From positions 124,001 through 188,000 of the forward strand of contig NZ_CAMLDL010000002.1 in the NCBI RefSeq assembly GCF_946478955.1: a DNA stretch of 64,000 bases, given 5' to 3'. The notes under the pieces are model-generated. The model was not told the DNA's origin, searched no databases, and saw nothing but the letters and a program-made list of their open reading frames with translations. How positions within the stretch are numbered: the first letter of the stretch is position 1; each line of letters opens with the position of its first letter. The DNA is from an uncultured Sphingomonas sp. Lineage in GTDB: Bacteria; Pseudomonadota; Alphaproteobacteria; Sphingomonadales; Sphingomonadaceae. Both the position numbers and the translations under genes were made by a program. This document shows positions 39,880-49,522 of this stretch, piece after piece.

Positions 39880-40479
39880 ATGCGCCAGACCATTCCGATG
39901 ATGATCGCCCTTCTTCTGAGTGCATGTAGCACGCAGAAGGACGCTAATAATGCCATTGATGAAGCCAATGAACCGCTGGAATTACCGCCGCCGGACAATG
40001 AGGCGGTCAACCTGGGCGTTTCCAATTTACCGGCCGAAGAAAATGGACGCTCGAGCCGCTATGTCCCGCTTGATGCCAGCAATTGCCCGCAAATCAGCGT
40101 CGATAAGGAAAGTGCTGGTTGGACCAGGGCATGTCCGGCTGTCGATGGTAAAATATTGAGCTGGACCAGCAGCGATGCTCGCGAGGACCTGATCGTTGGG
40201 CAGGCCGATCTTGCGTTGAATCACAAGGTGGCAAAGGGCGCATTCTCATCGCTCGGGCCGGCGGTCGAATGGCGCGGCCCAACCGGCCAGCCTGCCGACC
40301 TACTCATCGTCCGGGTCAATGTGGCACAGGCAGACACCGACAAACCTGACATCAGCAAATTGGCCATCGTTCGGCTCGATCCCGCGCCGTGTGTTGCAGC
40401 GGTGGTGGAGCCTGGCCCTGAACAGAACGAAAAAGCGCGCGAAATTGCCGACGGCAAGTTGCCTGCCTGCAAAGTCTAA
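39880..40479 (+). CDS. Hypothetical lipoprotein
   Basis: This 199-residue predicted lipoprotein has lipobox LLSAC (Cys16) and a Pro/Asn/Glu-rich linker (PLELPPPDNEAVNLGV). The ~130-residue globular part has paired Cys residues (NCPQISVDK, TRACPAVDG, PAPCVAAVV and LPACKV) that could form disulfides. I do not recognise a family. It is monocistronic and its stop overlaps that of the convergent phosphomannomutase gene. Confidence 0.68.
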   Translation: MRQTIPMMIALLLSACSTQKDANNAIDEANEPLELPPPDNEAVNLGVSNLPAEENGRSSRYVPLDASNCPQISVDKESAGWTRACPAVDGKILSWTSSDAREDLIVGQADLALNHKVAKGAFSSLGPAVEWRGPTGQPADLLIVRVNVAQADTDKPDISKLAIVRLDPAPCVAAVVEPGPEQNEKAREIADGKLPACKV

Positions 40480-41855
40480 TGGTCTGCAGCGACAGCGGCG
40501 ATACCGCTTGCGTCCAGCTGGTGATTGATGGTCGCCATCAGCCGGTCGAGACCAGCCTGATCCTTTGCTTCAGCCCGCGCAACCAGCACGTCTTGCGTAT
40601 TTGACGCGCGCAGAAGCCACCAGCCGTCGTCCGTCTTCACGCGGACGCCATCGGTATCATTCACCGCGGCGCCCTCGGTGGCGAGCCGCGCCGCGACCTC
40701 CTTGACGATGTCGAACTTGCGCGCCTCGTCGACCTGAAAGCGCATTTCGGGTGTGGCGACGCTCACCGGCATTTCGCTGCGCAGGTCGGTAAGGGATTTG
40801 CCGCTGTCGCTGACCGCGCGGATCAGGCGGATCGCGGCATTCATCGCATCGTCGAATCCATACCATTGATGCTTGAAGAAAATATGCCCGCTCATCTCGC
40901 CAGCCAGCGGTGAGCCGGTTTCCTTCATCTTCGCCTTAATCAGGCTGTGTCCGGTTTTCCACATCAACGGCTGGCCGCCCATTTCGGCAATGCGGTCAAA
41001 CAGCGTCTGGCTGGCCTTGACGTCAGCGATGATGGTTGCGCCGGGCAGGTCTTTGAGCACCGGGCCCGCCAGGATCATCACCAATTGGTCGCCCCAGATC
41101 ACCCGGCCCTGACTGTCAACCGCGCCGATGCGATCGGCATCACCGTCAAATGCGATGCCGAAATCCAGGCTCTTGTCGGCAACCAGTGCTTTCAGGTCGG
41201 ACAGGTTTTTCTCCACTGTCGGATCGGGATGGTGGTTGGGGAAGGTGCCGTCGACTTCCATGTAAATGGCGTGATGTTCACCCGGGAGACGAGCGAGCAG
41301 CTTTTCCAGAACCGGGCCGGCCGCGCCATTGCCCGCGTCCCAACCAATGCGATAGGATTTGCCGTCAAAGCCTTTCATCAGGGCATCGACATAGGCGTCG
41401 CTGACATCGGTTTCGCTGACCGATCCGCTCCCGTCGCTCCAATCGCCTTCCGCCGCGCGGCGGCCCAAATCCTGAATCTCTGCGCCAAAAATCGAGCGGC
41501 CGTTGAGCAGCATCTTGAAGCCGTTATAGTCGCCAGGGTTATGACTTCCTGTCACCTGGATGCCGCCCTGCACCGGCAGGGTGGCCACGGCGAAATAGAG
41601 CATGGGGGAGGCCCCCATGCCGGTGCGGATCACGTCGACGCCGCCTTCGGTAAGGCCGTTGATCAGCGCATCTTCCAACGCGGGTGAGTGGGTGCGCCCG
41701 TCGCGTCCCACCGCAACGGTCTTGGCATTTTCATTGACGGCAAGCGCGGCGTAGCTGCGACCCAAAGCGTAGGCGTCCGCGTCTGTAAGGGTTGATCCGA
41801 CAATGCCGCGAACATCATATTCGCGCAGGATGGTGCGGTTGAACTGGTGACTCAT
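40476..41855 (-). CDS. Phosphomannomutase/phosphoglucomutase
   Basis: This 459-residue alpha-D-phosphohexomutase interconverts mannose- or glucose-6-phosphate and the 1-phosphates for surface polysaccharide synthesis (AlgC/ManB type). The active-site serine loop is VTGSHNPGDYNG (Ser104), the metal loop FDGDADRIG lies near 240, the sugar-binding loop is GEMSGHIFF, and the phosphate-binding loop is near RASNTQDVLVARAEA. Length is normal. It is 19 bp downstream of mipZ and may be co-transcribed with it. Confidence 0.93.
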   Translation of the reverse strand: MSHQFNRTILREYDVRGIVGSTLTDADAYALGRSYAALAVNENAKTVAVGRDGRTHSPALEDALINGLTEGGVDVIRTGMGASPMLYFAVATLPVQGGIQVTGSHNPGDYNGFKMLLNGRSIFGAEIQDLGRRAAEGDWSDGSGSVSETDVSDAYVDALMKGFDGKSYRIGWDAGNGAAGPVLEKLLARLPGEHHAIYMEVDGTFPNHHPDPTVEKNLSDLKALVADKSLDFGIAFDGDADRIGAVDSQGRVIWGDQLVMILAGPVLKDLPGATIIADVKASQTLFDRIAEMGGQPLMWKTGHSLIKAKMKETGSPLAGEMSGHIFFKHQWYGFDDAMNAAIRLIRAVSDSGKSLTDLRSEMPVSVATPEMRFQVDEARKFDIVKEVAARLATEGAAVNDTDGVRVKTDDGWWLLRASNTQDVLVARAEAKDQAGLDRLMATINHQLDASGIAAVAADH

Positions 41856-41874
41856 GGAACGGCCCTTAGGAAAA

Positions 41875-42672
41875 TCAGCCGGCCGCCGCTACCGGTTCGG
41901 CAGCGTCCGACTGCCCCGGAATGTCGAGGCTGGAAATCATCTCGCGCAATTCCTGGCGCGCAGCGACATGGCCAAGGCCGACTTCGCCGATTTCCTGGAA
42001 ATCGAGAAGGGTCAGGCCCTTCGGAAAGAGCTCGCGATAAATGACACGCTCGCCAAGGCCGGGAATGACGCGGAACCCGACCCGGCGAGCCAATTCGTCG
42101 AGGGCGGCACCGACCCGAACAAGGTTGTGCGACTGAATATGCTGAAGGCGGTTGCGGAGCACGACCCAGTCGACGCTTTTGCCGACATTCTTCGCCCGCT
42201 GGGTACGGCTGTTCCAGATCATCTCGGCATAAAAGCTGGGCCGGGTAATTTTGAAGGTTTCAGGATGGACCTGACCGATCAGGTCGAGATCAACGAAACT
42301 GTCGTTCATGGGCGTAACCAGCGTATCGGCCTTCAGGATGGCGGCGCGGGCGACCTCGTCATCGCGGCCGGGCGTATCGATGACGATCACATCGGTATCG
42401 GCCGCAAGGCGATTAATCGCGGCGTCGAGTCCTGCGATGCTCTGATCGTCGAGCACTTCATAGCGGGCCTGAGGGATCGCCTTGTCCAGGCGCTTCATGG
42501 TCTCATCGCGGTTTTCAAGGTAGCGGGTAGTCGTACGCTGGCGATGATCCAGGTCGATCACGCCGACCCTGTGCCCCGACGCGGCAAGCGCAATGGCGGT
42601 ATGAACGGCAGTGGTGGACTTGCCCGTCCCCCCCTTTTCGTTGGCGAACACGATGAAATGCACTTGGCCCAT
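41875..42672 (-). CDS. mipZ: Division plane positioning ATPase MipZ
   Basis: This ParA/MinD-like ATPase has 265 residues from MGQVHFIVFANEKGGTGKST. It shows the deviant Walker A KGGTGKSTTA, the MipZ-typical IDLDHRQRTTTRYLENR, VIVIDTPGRDD and VTPMNDSFVDLDLIG. MipZ forms a gradient from the cell poles in alphaproteobacteria and inhibits FtsZ polymerisation away from midcell. Start 42672; a 3-codon longer ATG at 42681 exists. It is divergent from panC. Confidence 0.93.
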   Translation of the reverse strand: MGQVHFIVFANEKGGTGKSTTAVHTAIALAASGHRVGVIDLDHRQRTTTRYLENRDETMKRLDKAIPQARYEVLDDQSIAGLDAAINRLAADTDVIVIDTPGRDDEVARAAILKADTLVTPMNDSFVDLDLIGQVHPETFKITRPSFYAEMIWNSRTQRAKNVGKSVDWVVLRNRLQHIQSHNLVRVGAALDELARRVGFRVIPGLGERVIYRELFPKGLTLLDFQEIGEVGLGHVAARQELREMISSLDIPGQSDAAEPVAAAG

Positions 42673-42756
42673 GGCCGACACGACCCTCTTGTTTAACCTC
42701 CCGCCACTTCCCTAAGGAAGCGGCCCCACACCCCGTGTATCGAAGGGCCGAATCCC

Positions 42757-43608
42757 ATGCAAACCGTTCGTGATCTCGATTCGTTGCGCCGGACCACGGG
42801 TGAATGGCGCACTGAAAGCGAGACAATCGCGCTGGTTCCAACCATGGGCGCGCTCCACGACGGGCATTTGGCGCTGGTCACAGCTGCCAAGGCACGTGCC
42901 GATCGGGTTGTGGCGAGCATTTTCGTCAATCCGCTGCAGTTCAACGACAAGGCCGACCTTGACCGTTATCCAAGGCAGGAGCGTGAAGACGTCGCCAAAT
43001 TCGCTGACGCCGGCGTTGATCTTGTGTGGGCGCCGGCGGTGGACGACCTGTACCCACATGGGTTCGCGACCAAGCTAAGTGTTTCGGGAATTAGTCAGCG
43101 GTGGGAAGGCGAGCACCGGCCCGGTCATTTCGACGGCGTGGCGACTGTGGTGGCCAAGCTGTTGATTGGCGCGATGCCAGACGCAGCCTTTTTTGGTGAG
43201 AAGGATTTTCAGCAATTGGCGCTGATCCGTCGAATGGCCTTGGACCTTGGCCTGCCCGTTGAGGTCATCGGTGTGCCGACGGTCCGCGCGGCCGATGGCC
43301 TTGCGCTATCATCCCGCAATGCGCTGCTGACATCGGAGCAGCGGAACGCAGCGCCTGCTTTGTCGCGGGCGCTCGGCAATGCGGCGCGGGTCATCGGATT
43401 CGGCGAATCGGCGCCAGCGGCGCTGGATTTAGTGACGGCAGAACTGGAAGAAGCGGGTTTTGGACCGATCGATTATGTTGCTTACGTCGACGAGGGCAGT
43501 CTGGACCCTGTCGATCACTACATCGAAAATGGTCGCATCATTGCGGCTGCTTTCCTCGGGAAAATCCGGCTGATCGACAATATGCGTGTCGTTCGGGACA
43601 CAGAATAA
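42757..43608 (+). CDS. panC: Pantoate--beta-alanine ligase
   Basis: This 283-residue enzyme condenses pantoate and beta-alanine with ATP in coenzyme A synthesis. Signatures are VPTMGALHDGHLALV (HIGH-type nucleotide motif), SIFVNPLQFN, GEHRPGHFDGVATVVAKL, FGEKDFQQL and ALSSRNALL (KMSKS-like loop). Intact. Confidence 0.95.
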   Translation: MQTVRDLDSLRRTTGEWRTESETIALVPTMGALHDGHLALVTAAKARADRVVASIFVNPLQFNDKADLDRYPRQEREDVAKFADAGVDLVWAPAVDDLYPHGFATKLSVSGISQRWEGEHRPGHFDGVATVVAKLLIGAMPDAAFFGEKDFQQLALIRRMALDLGLPVEVIGVPTVRAADGLALSSRNALLTSEQRNAAPALSRALGNAARVIGFGESAPAALDLVTAELEEAGFGPIDYVAYVDEGSLDPVDHYIENGRIIAAAFLGKIRLIDNMRVVRDTE

Positions 43609-43690
43609 AAACACGGTCACCGACGCGTTAACCATTTGTTGGCGAATCGCGGCGAATTCTCCGTTCCAACGAGGAACAGGGGATTTTGTC

Positions 43691-43993
43691 ATGGCGATCA
43701 GTGAAAAAGCAGCCGAGTTTTTCCTGCAAACCCGCATGGCGGAGGCGGAAGCCGGCAATATCGATGCCCTTTACGATCTAGGGGTAAGCTATTCAACGGG
43801 CCGCGGCGGCGCCCCGGTGGACCTTATCGAAGCGCATAAATGGTTCAATCTCGCCGCCCTGTCGGGCGATACTCGGTCCCAGGCATGCCGCGCCGAAATC
43901 TCATTTGAGATGACGGCCCGCGAAATCGCCGAGGCGCAGCGGCAGGCCCGCTCGTGGCTTGGTTCCGCCGTCTTGCATCGTCACGCGGCATAA
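43691..43993 (+). CDS. Small Sel1-like repeat protein
   Basis: This protein has 100 residues from ATG 43691, preceded by GAGGAACAGGGGA. It contains about two Sel1-type helical repeats: DALYDLGVSYSTGRGGAPVD, then LIEAHKWFNLAALSGDTRSQ. No signal peptide, so probably cytoplasmic. Such proteins scaffold protein contacts; the partner is unknown. It lies between panC and the tol-pal cluster, 82 bp after panC. Confidence 0.75.
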   Translation: MAISEKAAEFFLQTRMAEAEAGNIDALYDLGVSYSTGRGGAPVDLIEAHKWFNLAALSGDTRSQACRAEISFEMTAREIAEAQRQARSWLGSAVLHRHAA

Positions 43994-44007
43994 GCTGAGC
44001 CGGAGAC

Positions 44008-44030
44008 CCGGCACGCTTCACGCGTGCTGG
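44008..44030. terminator. Stem-loop between convergent Sel1-like and pal genes
   Basis: A 9-bp stem CCGGCACGC (44008-44016) pairs with GCGTGCTGG (44022-44030; one G-T pair) around a 5-base loop, in the 62-bp gap between convergent stops. No T-run; a bidirectional terminator is possible. Confidence 0.45.
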
Positions 44031-44055
44031 GGCACCAACTCAGCCCTTCACCAGA

Positions 44056-44571
44056 CTATCTGATAACAACCGTCACGACGCGGCGGTTCTGGGCCCATGC
44101 GGCCTCATTCGAACCGGTCGCGATCGGGCGTTCCTTGCCCCAGCTGGTGGTAAGCAGCCGGTTTGCCGGAACACCTTGCGACAAAAGATAATCGCGCGCT
44201 GCATTGGCACGCCGTTCACCCAATGCCTGATTATATTCGCGTGTGCCGCGCTCGTCGGCATGGCCTTCGATCGACGCGCGGACATTGGGGTTCGCGATCA
44301 GCCAGCGGGCCTGGGCCGCCAGAGTCGCCTGCGACGCCGTATCGATCGCATATTCATCGGTGCCGAAATATATCGTGTCCGAACCCGCCTTTGCGACCAG
44401 GTCGGCCTGGAGCGCGGGCAATTCCACTACTTCGAGCGAATTGGGATCGGTCGAATTCGGGTCGGCCGGTTGCTGCGTCGGCGGCAGGGTTTCGACCGGC
44501 GGCGCCTTACGGGCGCAGGCGCCAAGCGACAGGGCGATGGCGGTCATGCCAATCAGAACTGTCTTGTTCAT
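44056..44571 (-). CDS. pal: Peptidoglycan-associated lipoprotein Pal
   Basis: This protein has 171 residues with lipobox LGAC (Cys19), a Pro/Asn-rich linker, and an OmpA-like peptidoglycan-binding domain with IEGHADERGTREYNQALGE and SYGKE-like WGKERPI. Pal anchors the outer membrane to the wall and partners TolB in the Tol-Pal constriction complex. The start at 44571 follows AGGAGAATACCC. Confidence 0.95.
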   Translation of the reverse strand: MNKTVLIGMTAIALSLGACARKAPPVETLPPTQQPADPNSTDPNSLEVVELPALQADLVAKAGSDTIYFGTDEYAIDTASQATLAAQARWLIANPNVRASIEGHADERGTREYNQALGERRANAARDYLLSQGVPANRLLTTSWGKERPIATGSNEAAWAQNRRVVTVVIR

Positions 44572-44599
44572 GGGTATTCTCCTCGTCTTCTGCGTCATA

Positions 44600-45898
44600 T
44601 TAATTGTTAAGCGGGGACCAGCTGGGGTCCGAAGCGCCGACCGGTGTCGGCATCAGGCGCGGCTCGCCGCCGCTGATCGGCACTGCATAGAGCCGGGCAT
44701 TGCCGGAGCCTTGCGTGGTTCGATGGAACATCACGAACTGGCCGTTCGGTGCCCAGCTGGGCTGTTCGTCTTGCCAGCCGTTGCTGAGGATGCGCTCATT
44801 ACCGCCGCCGGCACCCATCACACCGATGCGGAAGGCACCTGCGATTTTGGTGAAGGCAATGAGATCGCCGCGCGGGCTCCACACGGGCGAGGCATAACGG
44901 CCGCCGCCGAAGCTGATCCGCTTCTGGTTCGAACCGTCGGCGTTCATGACATAAAGTTGCTGGGTGCCGGAACGATCACTCTCGAAAACGATCCTGCTGC
45001 CGTCCGGCGAGAAGCTGGGTGCAGTATCAGCGCCCGGCATGTTGGTCAGCTGCCGCATCGGTCCGCCGTTGACCGACACGGCAAAAATATCGGTGTTGCC
45101 ACCGATTGCCTTGGAAAAGACCACGGTGCGGCCGTCCGGTGAAAATCGCGGTGCGAAGGTGATGTGGTCACCGGGGATAAGCAGCCGCTCGGTTCCGCTC
45201 GACACGTCATACAACAGTACTCGCGGCTTACGTCCGATGTAGCTGACGTAGACGAGCTTATCGCCGCGCGGTGAAAATCGCGGGGTGACAACGGTGGACC
45301 GGCCGATGGTCAGATAGCGGTGATTGGAACCGTCGCTGTCCATGATGGCAATGCGCTTCTCGCGGTTCGTCTTGGGGCCGGTTTCGGCAACATAAACGAC
45401 GCGCGTATCGAGATATGGCTGCTGTCCCGACAGGCGGGCATAGACCATGTCGGCGCATTTGTGGGCGGCCTGGCGCCAATTGTCGGTGGTCACGGCAAAA
45501 CCCTGATTTGCCAGCTGGCGCCCCGCCGACACGTCATGAAGATAGCACGCAACGGTCATCCGGCCGTCGGCACGCGGCTCAACATAGCCGGTGACAAGGT
45601 TTGCGACCCCGGTTGATCGCCACTCGCCCCATGCGGGCTGGCCCGCCTGTTCCGGGCCATAAGATGGCAGGCCGCCCGGCCCGATGGGCGTAAAAGCGCC
45701 CGTTGACCGAAGGTCGGACACGATGACATCGGAAATCTGGCGGCCAACGCCGTCCATTGATGGGATGATCGGCACGGCGATGGACGCCGGGGCATTGGTG
45801 CCGCCGACAACATCGACCTCCAGTGGTTGCCCGGCATCCTGCGCGAGCGCTGCGGACGCGAGCGGGAGGATGAAAAGGGCGGCGATCTTCTTGTGCAT
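44600..45898 (-). CDS. tolB: Tol-Pal system beta-propeller protein TolB
   Basis: This 432-residue periplasmic protein has a signal peptide (1-19), an N-terminal alpha/beta domain (TNAPASIAVPIIPSMDG and ISDVIVSDLRSTGAF) and a C-terminal six-bladed propeller made of repeated FSPDGxxxxF/Y units (FSPRGDKLVYVSY, FSPDGRTVVFS and FSPDGSRIVFESDRSG). It binds Pal and TolA. Part of tolQRAB-pal. Confidence 0.95.
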   Translation of the reverse strand: MHKKIAALFILPLASAALAQDAGQPLEVDVVGGTNAPASIAVPIIPSMDGVGRQISDVIVSDLRSTGAFTPIGPGGLPSYGPEQAGQPAWGEWRSTGVANLVTGYVEPRADGRMTVACYLHDVSAGRQLANQGFAVTTDNWRQAAHKCADMVYARLSGQQPYLDTRVVYVAETGPKTNREKRIAIMDSDGSNHRYLTIGRSTVVTPRFSPRGDKLVYVSYIGRKPRVLLYDVSSGTERLLIPGDHITFAPRFSPDGRTVVFSKAIGGNTDIFAVSVNGGPMRQLTNMPGADTAPSFSPDGSRIVFESDRSGTQQLYVMNADGSNQKRISFGGGRYASPVWSPRGDLIAFTKIAGAFRIGVMGAGGGNERILSNGWQDEQPSWAPNGQFVMFHRTTQGSGNARLYAVPISGGEPRLMPTPVGASDPSWSPLNN

Positions 45899-45909
45899 GA
45901 TGGCCTCTC

Positions 45910-46740
45910 CTAAGACGGTAGGTTGTAGATCATGATGAAATCGGACCAGCCGCGGCCGCTCTCGGTTTCATATAATTCGGGCGGGAGGCCGCGCATCGGG
46001 GCGCAGCCGGTGAACGCGGCAACGGCAAGATCGACGACCCGTTCCTCATATTGGGCATTGTCGCCGTCGACGCCACTGGTTCCCAGGACCATCGGCGGCC
46101 GCTTCAATCGCCCGTTCGGGAATAGCTGCAGGCGCATTCGAACCTTGATGCGGCTGGCACCCGGACCAGGGTTCACCTGTCGGTCTGCACAGGGTTGGAC
46201 CTGGCGCCGAATGGCAGAAACGATCCCCGCCATTGCCGAGGCGCTTACGGTTGCGGCGGCAGGCCTACCGGTATTGCCCTTTGGCGCGAGATCGTCGCTG
46301 ACGCCCTTCAGAAAATCGCTTCCCAAGCGCGGGGCCCGCGGCTGCGCCCCTGGCCGGGCCTGAGGTTTGGCTGTCGGCGGGGCTGGCTTTGCCGGGGCTG
46401 GCTTTGGCGCGGCCGAGCGAGGCGGCGACGGTTGGACGCGCTGAACGGGTCGCGGCGGCGGTGCCGGTGCGGGTGCGGGCACGGGCGTTGGCGCTGGGGG
46501 GGGCGATTCAATTGGTTCGGGCGGTCCGACCTCTGGCGCTTGCATTGCCGGCGCGGGGGATGGTGTCTCCGCGGGAGCGGCGCTGTCCAGCGCGACCTCG
46601 TCCGCAAACTCGACCTCCATTGCGGGCGGCTCGGGCACCGGCGCGACATGTGCAAGGCTCAGCGACAGCGCGCCAATCAGGACGACATGGAAGGCCAGCG
46701 CAGCGCCGGCTCCTGTCCATTCGGCCCGATCAAGCTTCAC
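45910..46740 (-). CDS. tolA: TolA-like energy transducer of the Tol system
   Basis: This 276-residue protein has one N-terminal membrane helix (about 12-32), a long Pro/Ala-rich periplasmic segment (about 50-130) in place of the Ala/Lys helix of enterobacterial TolA, and a C-terminal TonB/TolA-like domain (GASRIKVRMRLQLFPNGRLK and EERVVDLAVAAFTGC). It couples TolQR to TolB/Pal. The start overlaps the tolR stop by 4 bp. Confidence 0.87.
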   Translation of the reverse strand: MKLDRAEWTGAGAALAFHVVLIGALSLSLAHVAPVPEPPAMEVEFADEVALDSAAPAETPSPAPAMQAPEVGPPEPIESPPPAPTPVPAPAPAPPPRPVQRVQPSPPRSAAPKPAPAKPAPPTAKPQARPGAQPRAPRLGSDFLKGVSDDLAPKGNTGRPAAATVSASAMAGIVSAIRRQVQPCADRQVNPGPGASRIKVRMRLQLFPNGRLKRPPMVLGTSGVDGDNAQYEERVVDLAVAAFTGCAPMRGLPPELYETESGRGWSDFIMIYNLPS

Positions 46741-47177
46741 TGTTCGTCACCTCCTACGCTGACCAGCGCAACGCGGTTGAGGCCGGCGCGGTTGAGCTCA
46801 CCCATCACCGCCATCACCCGGCCATAGTCGAGGCCCTTGTCGGCGCGCAGGTAGATACGACGACCCTCGGCGGGCTGCGGCTCGGCGGCGAGGTTGGCGA
46901 GCGCTTGCGGCAAGGAGGCGGCTGCGACCGGGGCGTCGTCGATGGTGACTTGTCCGCTACCGTCGATCGAAATGTTCACAGGCTTGGCCTGCTGGTCAAG
47001 CGGGGCGGCGCGGCTTTCCGGCAGGTCGATGGGCACGCCCGTGACGAGAAGCGGCGCAGTGACCATGAAGATGATCAGAAGCACCAGCATGACGTCGACA
47101 AGCGGCGTGACGTTGATCTCCGCCATCGGGGCGCGGCGCCCTCTACCCCGCCGATTATTGTTCAGACCGGCCCCCAT
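46737..47177 (-). CDS. tolR: Tol system protein TolR (ExbD family)
   Basis: This 146-residue protein has a short cytoplasmic N-terminus, the signature INVTPLVDVMLVLLIIFMVT with its proton-pathway Asp in the single membrane helix, and a periplasmic domain (RIYLRADKGLDYGRVMAVMG). It works with TolQ as the proton-driven motor. The start shares one base with the tolQ stop. Confidence 0.94.
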   Translation of the reverse strand: MGAGLNNNRRGRGRRAPMAEINVTPLVDVMLVLLIIFMVTAPLLVTGVPIDLPESRAAPLDQQAKPVNISIDGSGQVTIDDAPVAAASLPQALANLAAEPQPAEGRRIYLRADKGLDYGRVMAVMGELNRAGLNRVALVSVGGDEQ

Positions 47178-47875
47178 CAGCGGCTGCTCACGATATCGAC
47201 CTCCAGCTCGCGGCTGAGGGTTGCGTGAAAGCGGTCGGCGAAGCGGCCAAGGCGTGCTTCCAATCGATCAAGGCCATGGCTGAGACGGTTATAGGCGATG
47301 ACCGCCGGGATAGCAGCGAACAGGCCAATGGCGGTTGCGAACAGCGCTTCGGCAATTCCCGGTGCAACAACCGCGAGGCTGGTGTTGTTGGCGCCAGCGA
47401 TGGCCGTGAAACTGCGCATGATGCCCCAAACGGTGCCGAACAGGCCGACGAACGGCGCCACTGAGCCGACGGTAGCGAGGATGTTAAGGCGGTCGCCCAG
47501 CCGATCGAGTTCGGCGGCTACGGCGGAGCTCATCCGACTGGCAAGCCGTTCGCGGGTCCCCGCCCTGTCAATTGCCTTTGTCTTGGTTGATCGCCGCCAT
47601 TCGTCCATCGCTGCCGTCATGACCACGGCGATGGGCAACGGGTCATTCTGCCGTTTGGCATAGAAGGCATCAATATCGCTCGACGCCCAGAAGTCCTTTT
47701 CAAACTGATCGGTCAGTCGGTTGATTTTTTTCAGCCGTATCGAATGGGTGAAGATAATCGCCCAGGTCCAGATGCTGGCGAGGAGAAGGCCGACCATTAC
47801 CAGCTTCACGATTATATCGGCGTGAAGAAACAGGTTCATGGGGCTCATGAGGTCGGTGGAAGTTTGAACGGGCAT
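47177..47875 (-). CDS. tolQ: Tol system protein TolQ (ExbB family)
   Basis: This protein has 232 residues from ATG 47875, with GAGG just upstream. It has three membrane helices: ADIIVKLVMVGLLLASIWTW, VGSVAPFVGLFGTVWGIMRS and GIAEALFATAIGLFAAIPAV. This is the ExbB/TolQ motor subunit. The frame is open well upstream, but that part is antisense-like and overlaps ybgC. The start overlaps the ybgC stop (TAATG). Confidence 0.95.
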   Translation of the reverse strand: MPVQTSTDLMSPMNLFLHADIIVKLVMVGLLLASIWTWAIIFTHSIRLKKINRLTDQFEKDFWASSDIDAFYAKRQNDPLPIAVVMTAAMDEWRRSTKTKAIDRAGTRERLASRMSSAVAAELDRLGDRLNILATVGSVAPFVGLFGTVWGIMRSFTAIAGANNTSLAVVAPGIAEALFATAIGLFAAIPAVIAYNRLSHGLDRLEARLGRFADRFHATLSRELEVDIVSSR

Positions 47876-48351
47876 TATTCCTCGTTTGTTTCTAGTGCCT
47901 TGAATTTCGCTACCCAGTCCGCCGGCTGGCGGATCGGGCGCCCGGATGGGGACAACAGGGCCGCAACAACGCTCGCCTCGGCCAAGATTTCCTGCCCGCG
48001 CATGACCCTTTGATGAATGGCACAGCTTGCGGCGCGAACTGCCGTGACCCGGCTGATGACAAGCAAGCCATCGTCGAGCTTGGCCGGCCGCCGCCATTTG
48101 ATGTCCATTTCGCTGACCGCATAAGCGCCCCCGCCACTGTCCAGAAAAGCGCGTTGGTCGATCCCGGCAGCGCGCAACATGTCCGACCGTGCTCGCTCAA
48201 AGAAGCGCAGATAATTGGCATGGTAGACAATCCCGGCGGTGTCAGTGTCTTCGAAATAGACGGTCAGCGCAAAATGATGCGCCGTCCCGACGAAGCCGCC
48301 GCGATAGGGTGTGTCAAAGGGCGATGGGTCCATCTGATCCGCCTTAACCAT
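47875..48351 (-). CDS. ybgC: Tol-Pal-associated acyl-CoA thioesterase YbgC
   Basis: This 158-residue hotdog-fold thioesterase has the catalytic-Asp motif YFEDTDTAGIVYHANYLRFF followed by ERARSDMLRAAG. YbgC hydrolyses acyl-CoA or acyl-ACP thioesters and is regularly first in tol-pal operons. The start may be ATG 48351 or 48333; the second has an AAGG site upstream and would remove six residues. Confidence 0.92.
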   Translation of the reverse strand: MVKADQMDPSPFDTPYRGGFVGTAHHFALTVYFEDTDTAGIVYHANYLRFFERARSDMLRAAGIDQRAFLDSGGGAYAVSEMDIKWRRPAKLDDGLLVISRVTAVRAASCAIHQRVMRGQEILAEASVVAALLSPSGRPIRQPADWVAKFKALETNEE

Positions 48352-48376
48352 TACGGATCATGCGGGGCAACCCCGG

Positions 48377-49522
48377 CTAGCGCGTTTGGCCCTGTCTGAC
48401 GCCCGCCGCGCCGTTCAGGGCGCCAACCTGGCGTACAAGGTCGCCCTGCGGCGCGTAGATGTCCGATAGATGCATGCCCCATCCCGGCAGGAACATTCCG
48501 AGCAGCCCCACCTCGCCCCCGACGCGGTCGGTGCGCTTGTCCGTGGGATCGGCGTTGGTGCGTATCGACAGATACCCTCGTGGGCCATCGTTGATGCACA
48601 TCGCCGACACCAGGCCGGAGGTGTGGACAAAGTTGGAGGGCGGAGCCCCTTCGCTTGACCAGCTGATCGGCCCACCGGGGACCGGAAGGATGGAACGGGT
48701 GAACCAATAACTGTCGAGTGGGACCCATCCGGCCGCACCCGGGCGGGCTGGGTTGGTGCAGGCGACGGTCATTCCCGGCTTGTCAGAAATACCAAACAGA
48801 GCGCCAACCGGCGGCGCATTTTTCTCGCGAAAGCTGACCCAGGTCATGACGCAGCCGGTCTGTCCGGCCTTGGAACAGATCGGTGTCGACTTGAACGTTC
48901 CACCGACCAGCTTCCCCTGCGGCACAAGGACGTTGAAACCGGGGATGATCGCCAGTTTCATGCGTCTGGCCTCGGGTTTCCCCTCAATCTCATTGGCGAG
49001 AAGTTGCTGGAGCATCAACGAGCCCTGACTGTGGCCGATCAGAACATAGGGGCGTCCCTTGTTATATCTGGTCAGATATTCCCGCCACGCTTTGCGGATA
49101 TCGGCATAGGCCGTCATCGCTGGCCCCGTGACGTCGCCGCCGGTCGCGGCGACGCTGACGGCTGCGAGCGTCATCGAGCGATACATCGGCGCATAGGTTT
49201 TGCAGGTCGATGCGAACCGGGTAAAATTGGTCGTCATGATCGCCTTTTCCTCGCCATCACCTGGGACGAGGTCGCTGTTCAGACCAGAATCGCGACTGAC
49301 AGTGGGGTAGACGATGAAGCAATCGACGTCGGCGTCCTTGGCGATCACCGAAACGTCGGTTTTTCCATAGCCATCGGAACCGAGCTGGGTGGTCTTGAGC
49401 GGTGTCGCGCAACTATCGTTACGCCCCGGCAGGCACAGCCAGCTACTCTCCTTGCCATAATCCACCGTCGACGCAGGCAGCGATTGGGTGGCGAGGGCGG
49501 CGGCAAATAGAAGCGACATCAT
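48377..49522 (-). CDS. DUF3089 family alpha/beta hydrolase-like protein
   Basis: This 381-residue secreted protein has a short signal ([17 protein letters not shown]). The DUF3089 domain shows [12 protein letters not shown], the Cys-containing [14 protein letters not shown] and the nucleophile elbow [11 protein letters not shown]. Lipase or esterase activity is expected, but the substrate is unknown. Its start overlaps the ruvB stop by 4 bp and it ends 25 bp before ybgC, so it bridges the ruv and tol parts of the cluster. Confidence 0.85.
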   Translation of the reverse strand: MMSLLFAAALATQSLPASTVDYGKESSWLCLPGRNDSCATPLKTTQLGSDGYGKTDVSVIAKDADVDCFIVYPTVSRDSGLNSDLVPGDGEEKAIMTTNFTRFASTCKTYAPMYRSMTLAAVSVAATGGDVTGPAMTAYADIRKAWREYLTRYNKGRPYVLIGHSQGSLMLQQLLANEIEGKPEARRMKLAIIPGFNVLVPQGKLVGGTFKSTPICSKAGQTGCVMTWVSFREKNAPPVGALFGISDKPGMTVACTNPARPGAAGWVPLDSYWFTRSILPVPGGPISWSSEGAPPSNFVHTSGLVSAMCINDGPRGYLSIRTNADPTDKRTDRVGGEVGLLGMFLPGWGMHLSDIYAPQGDLVRQVGALNGAAGVRQGQTR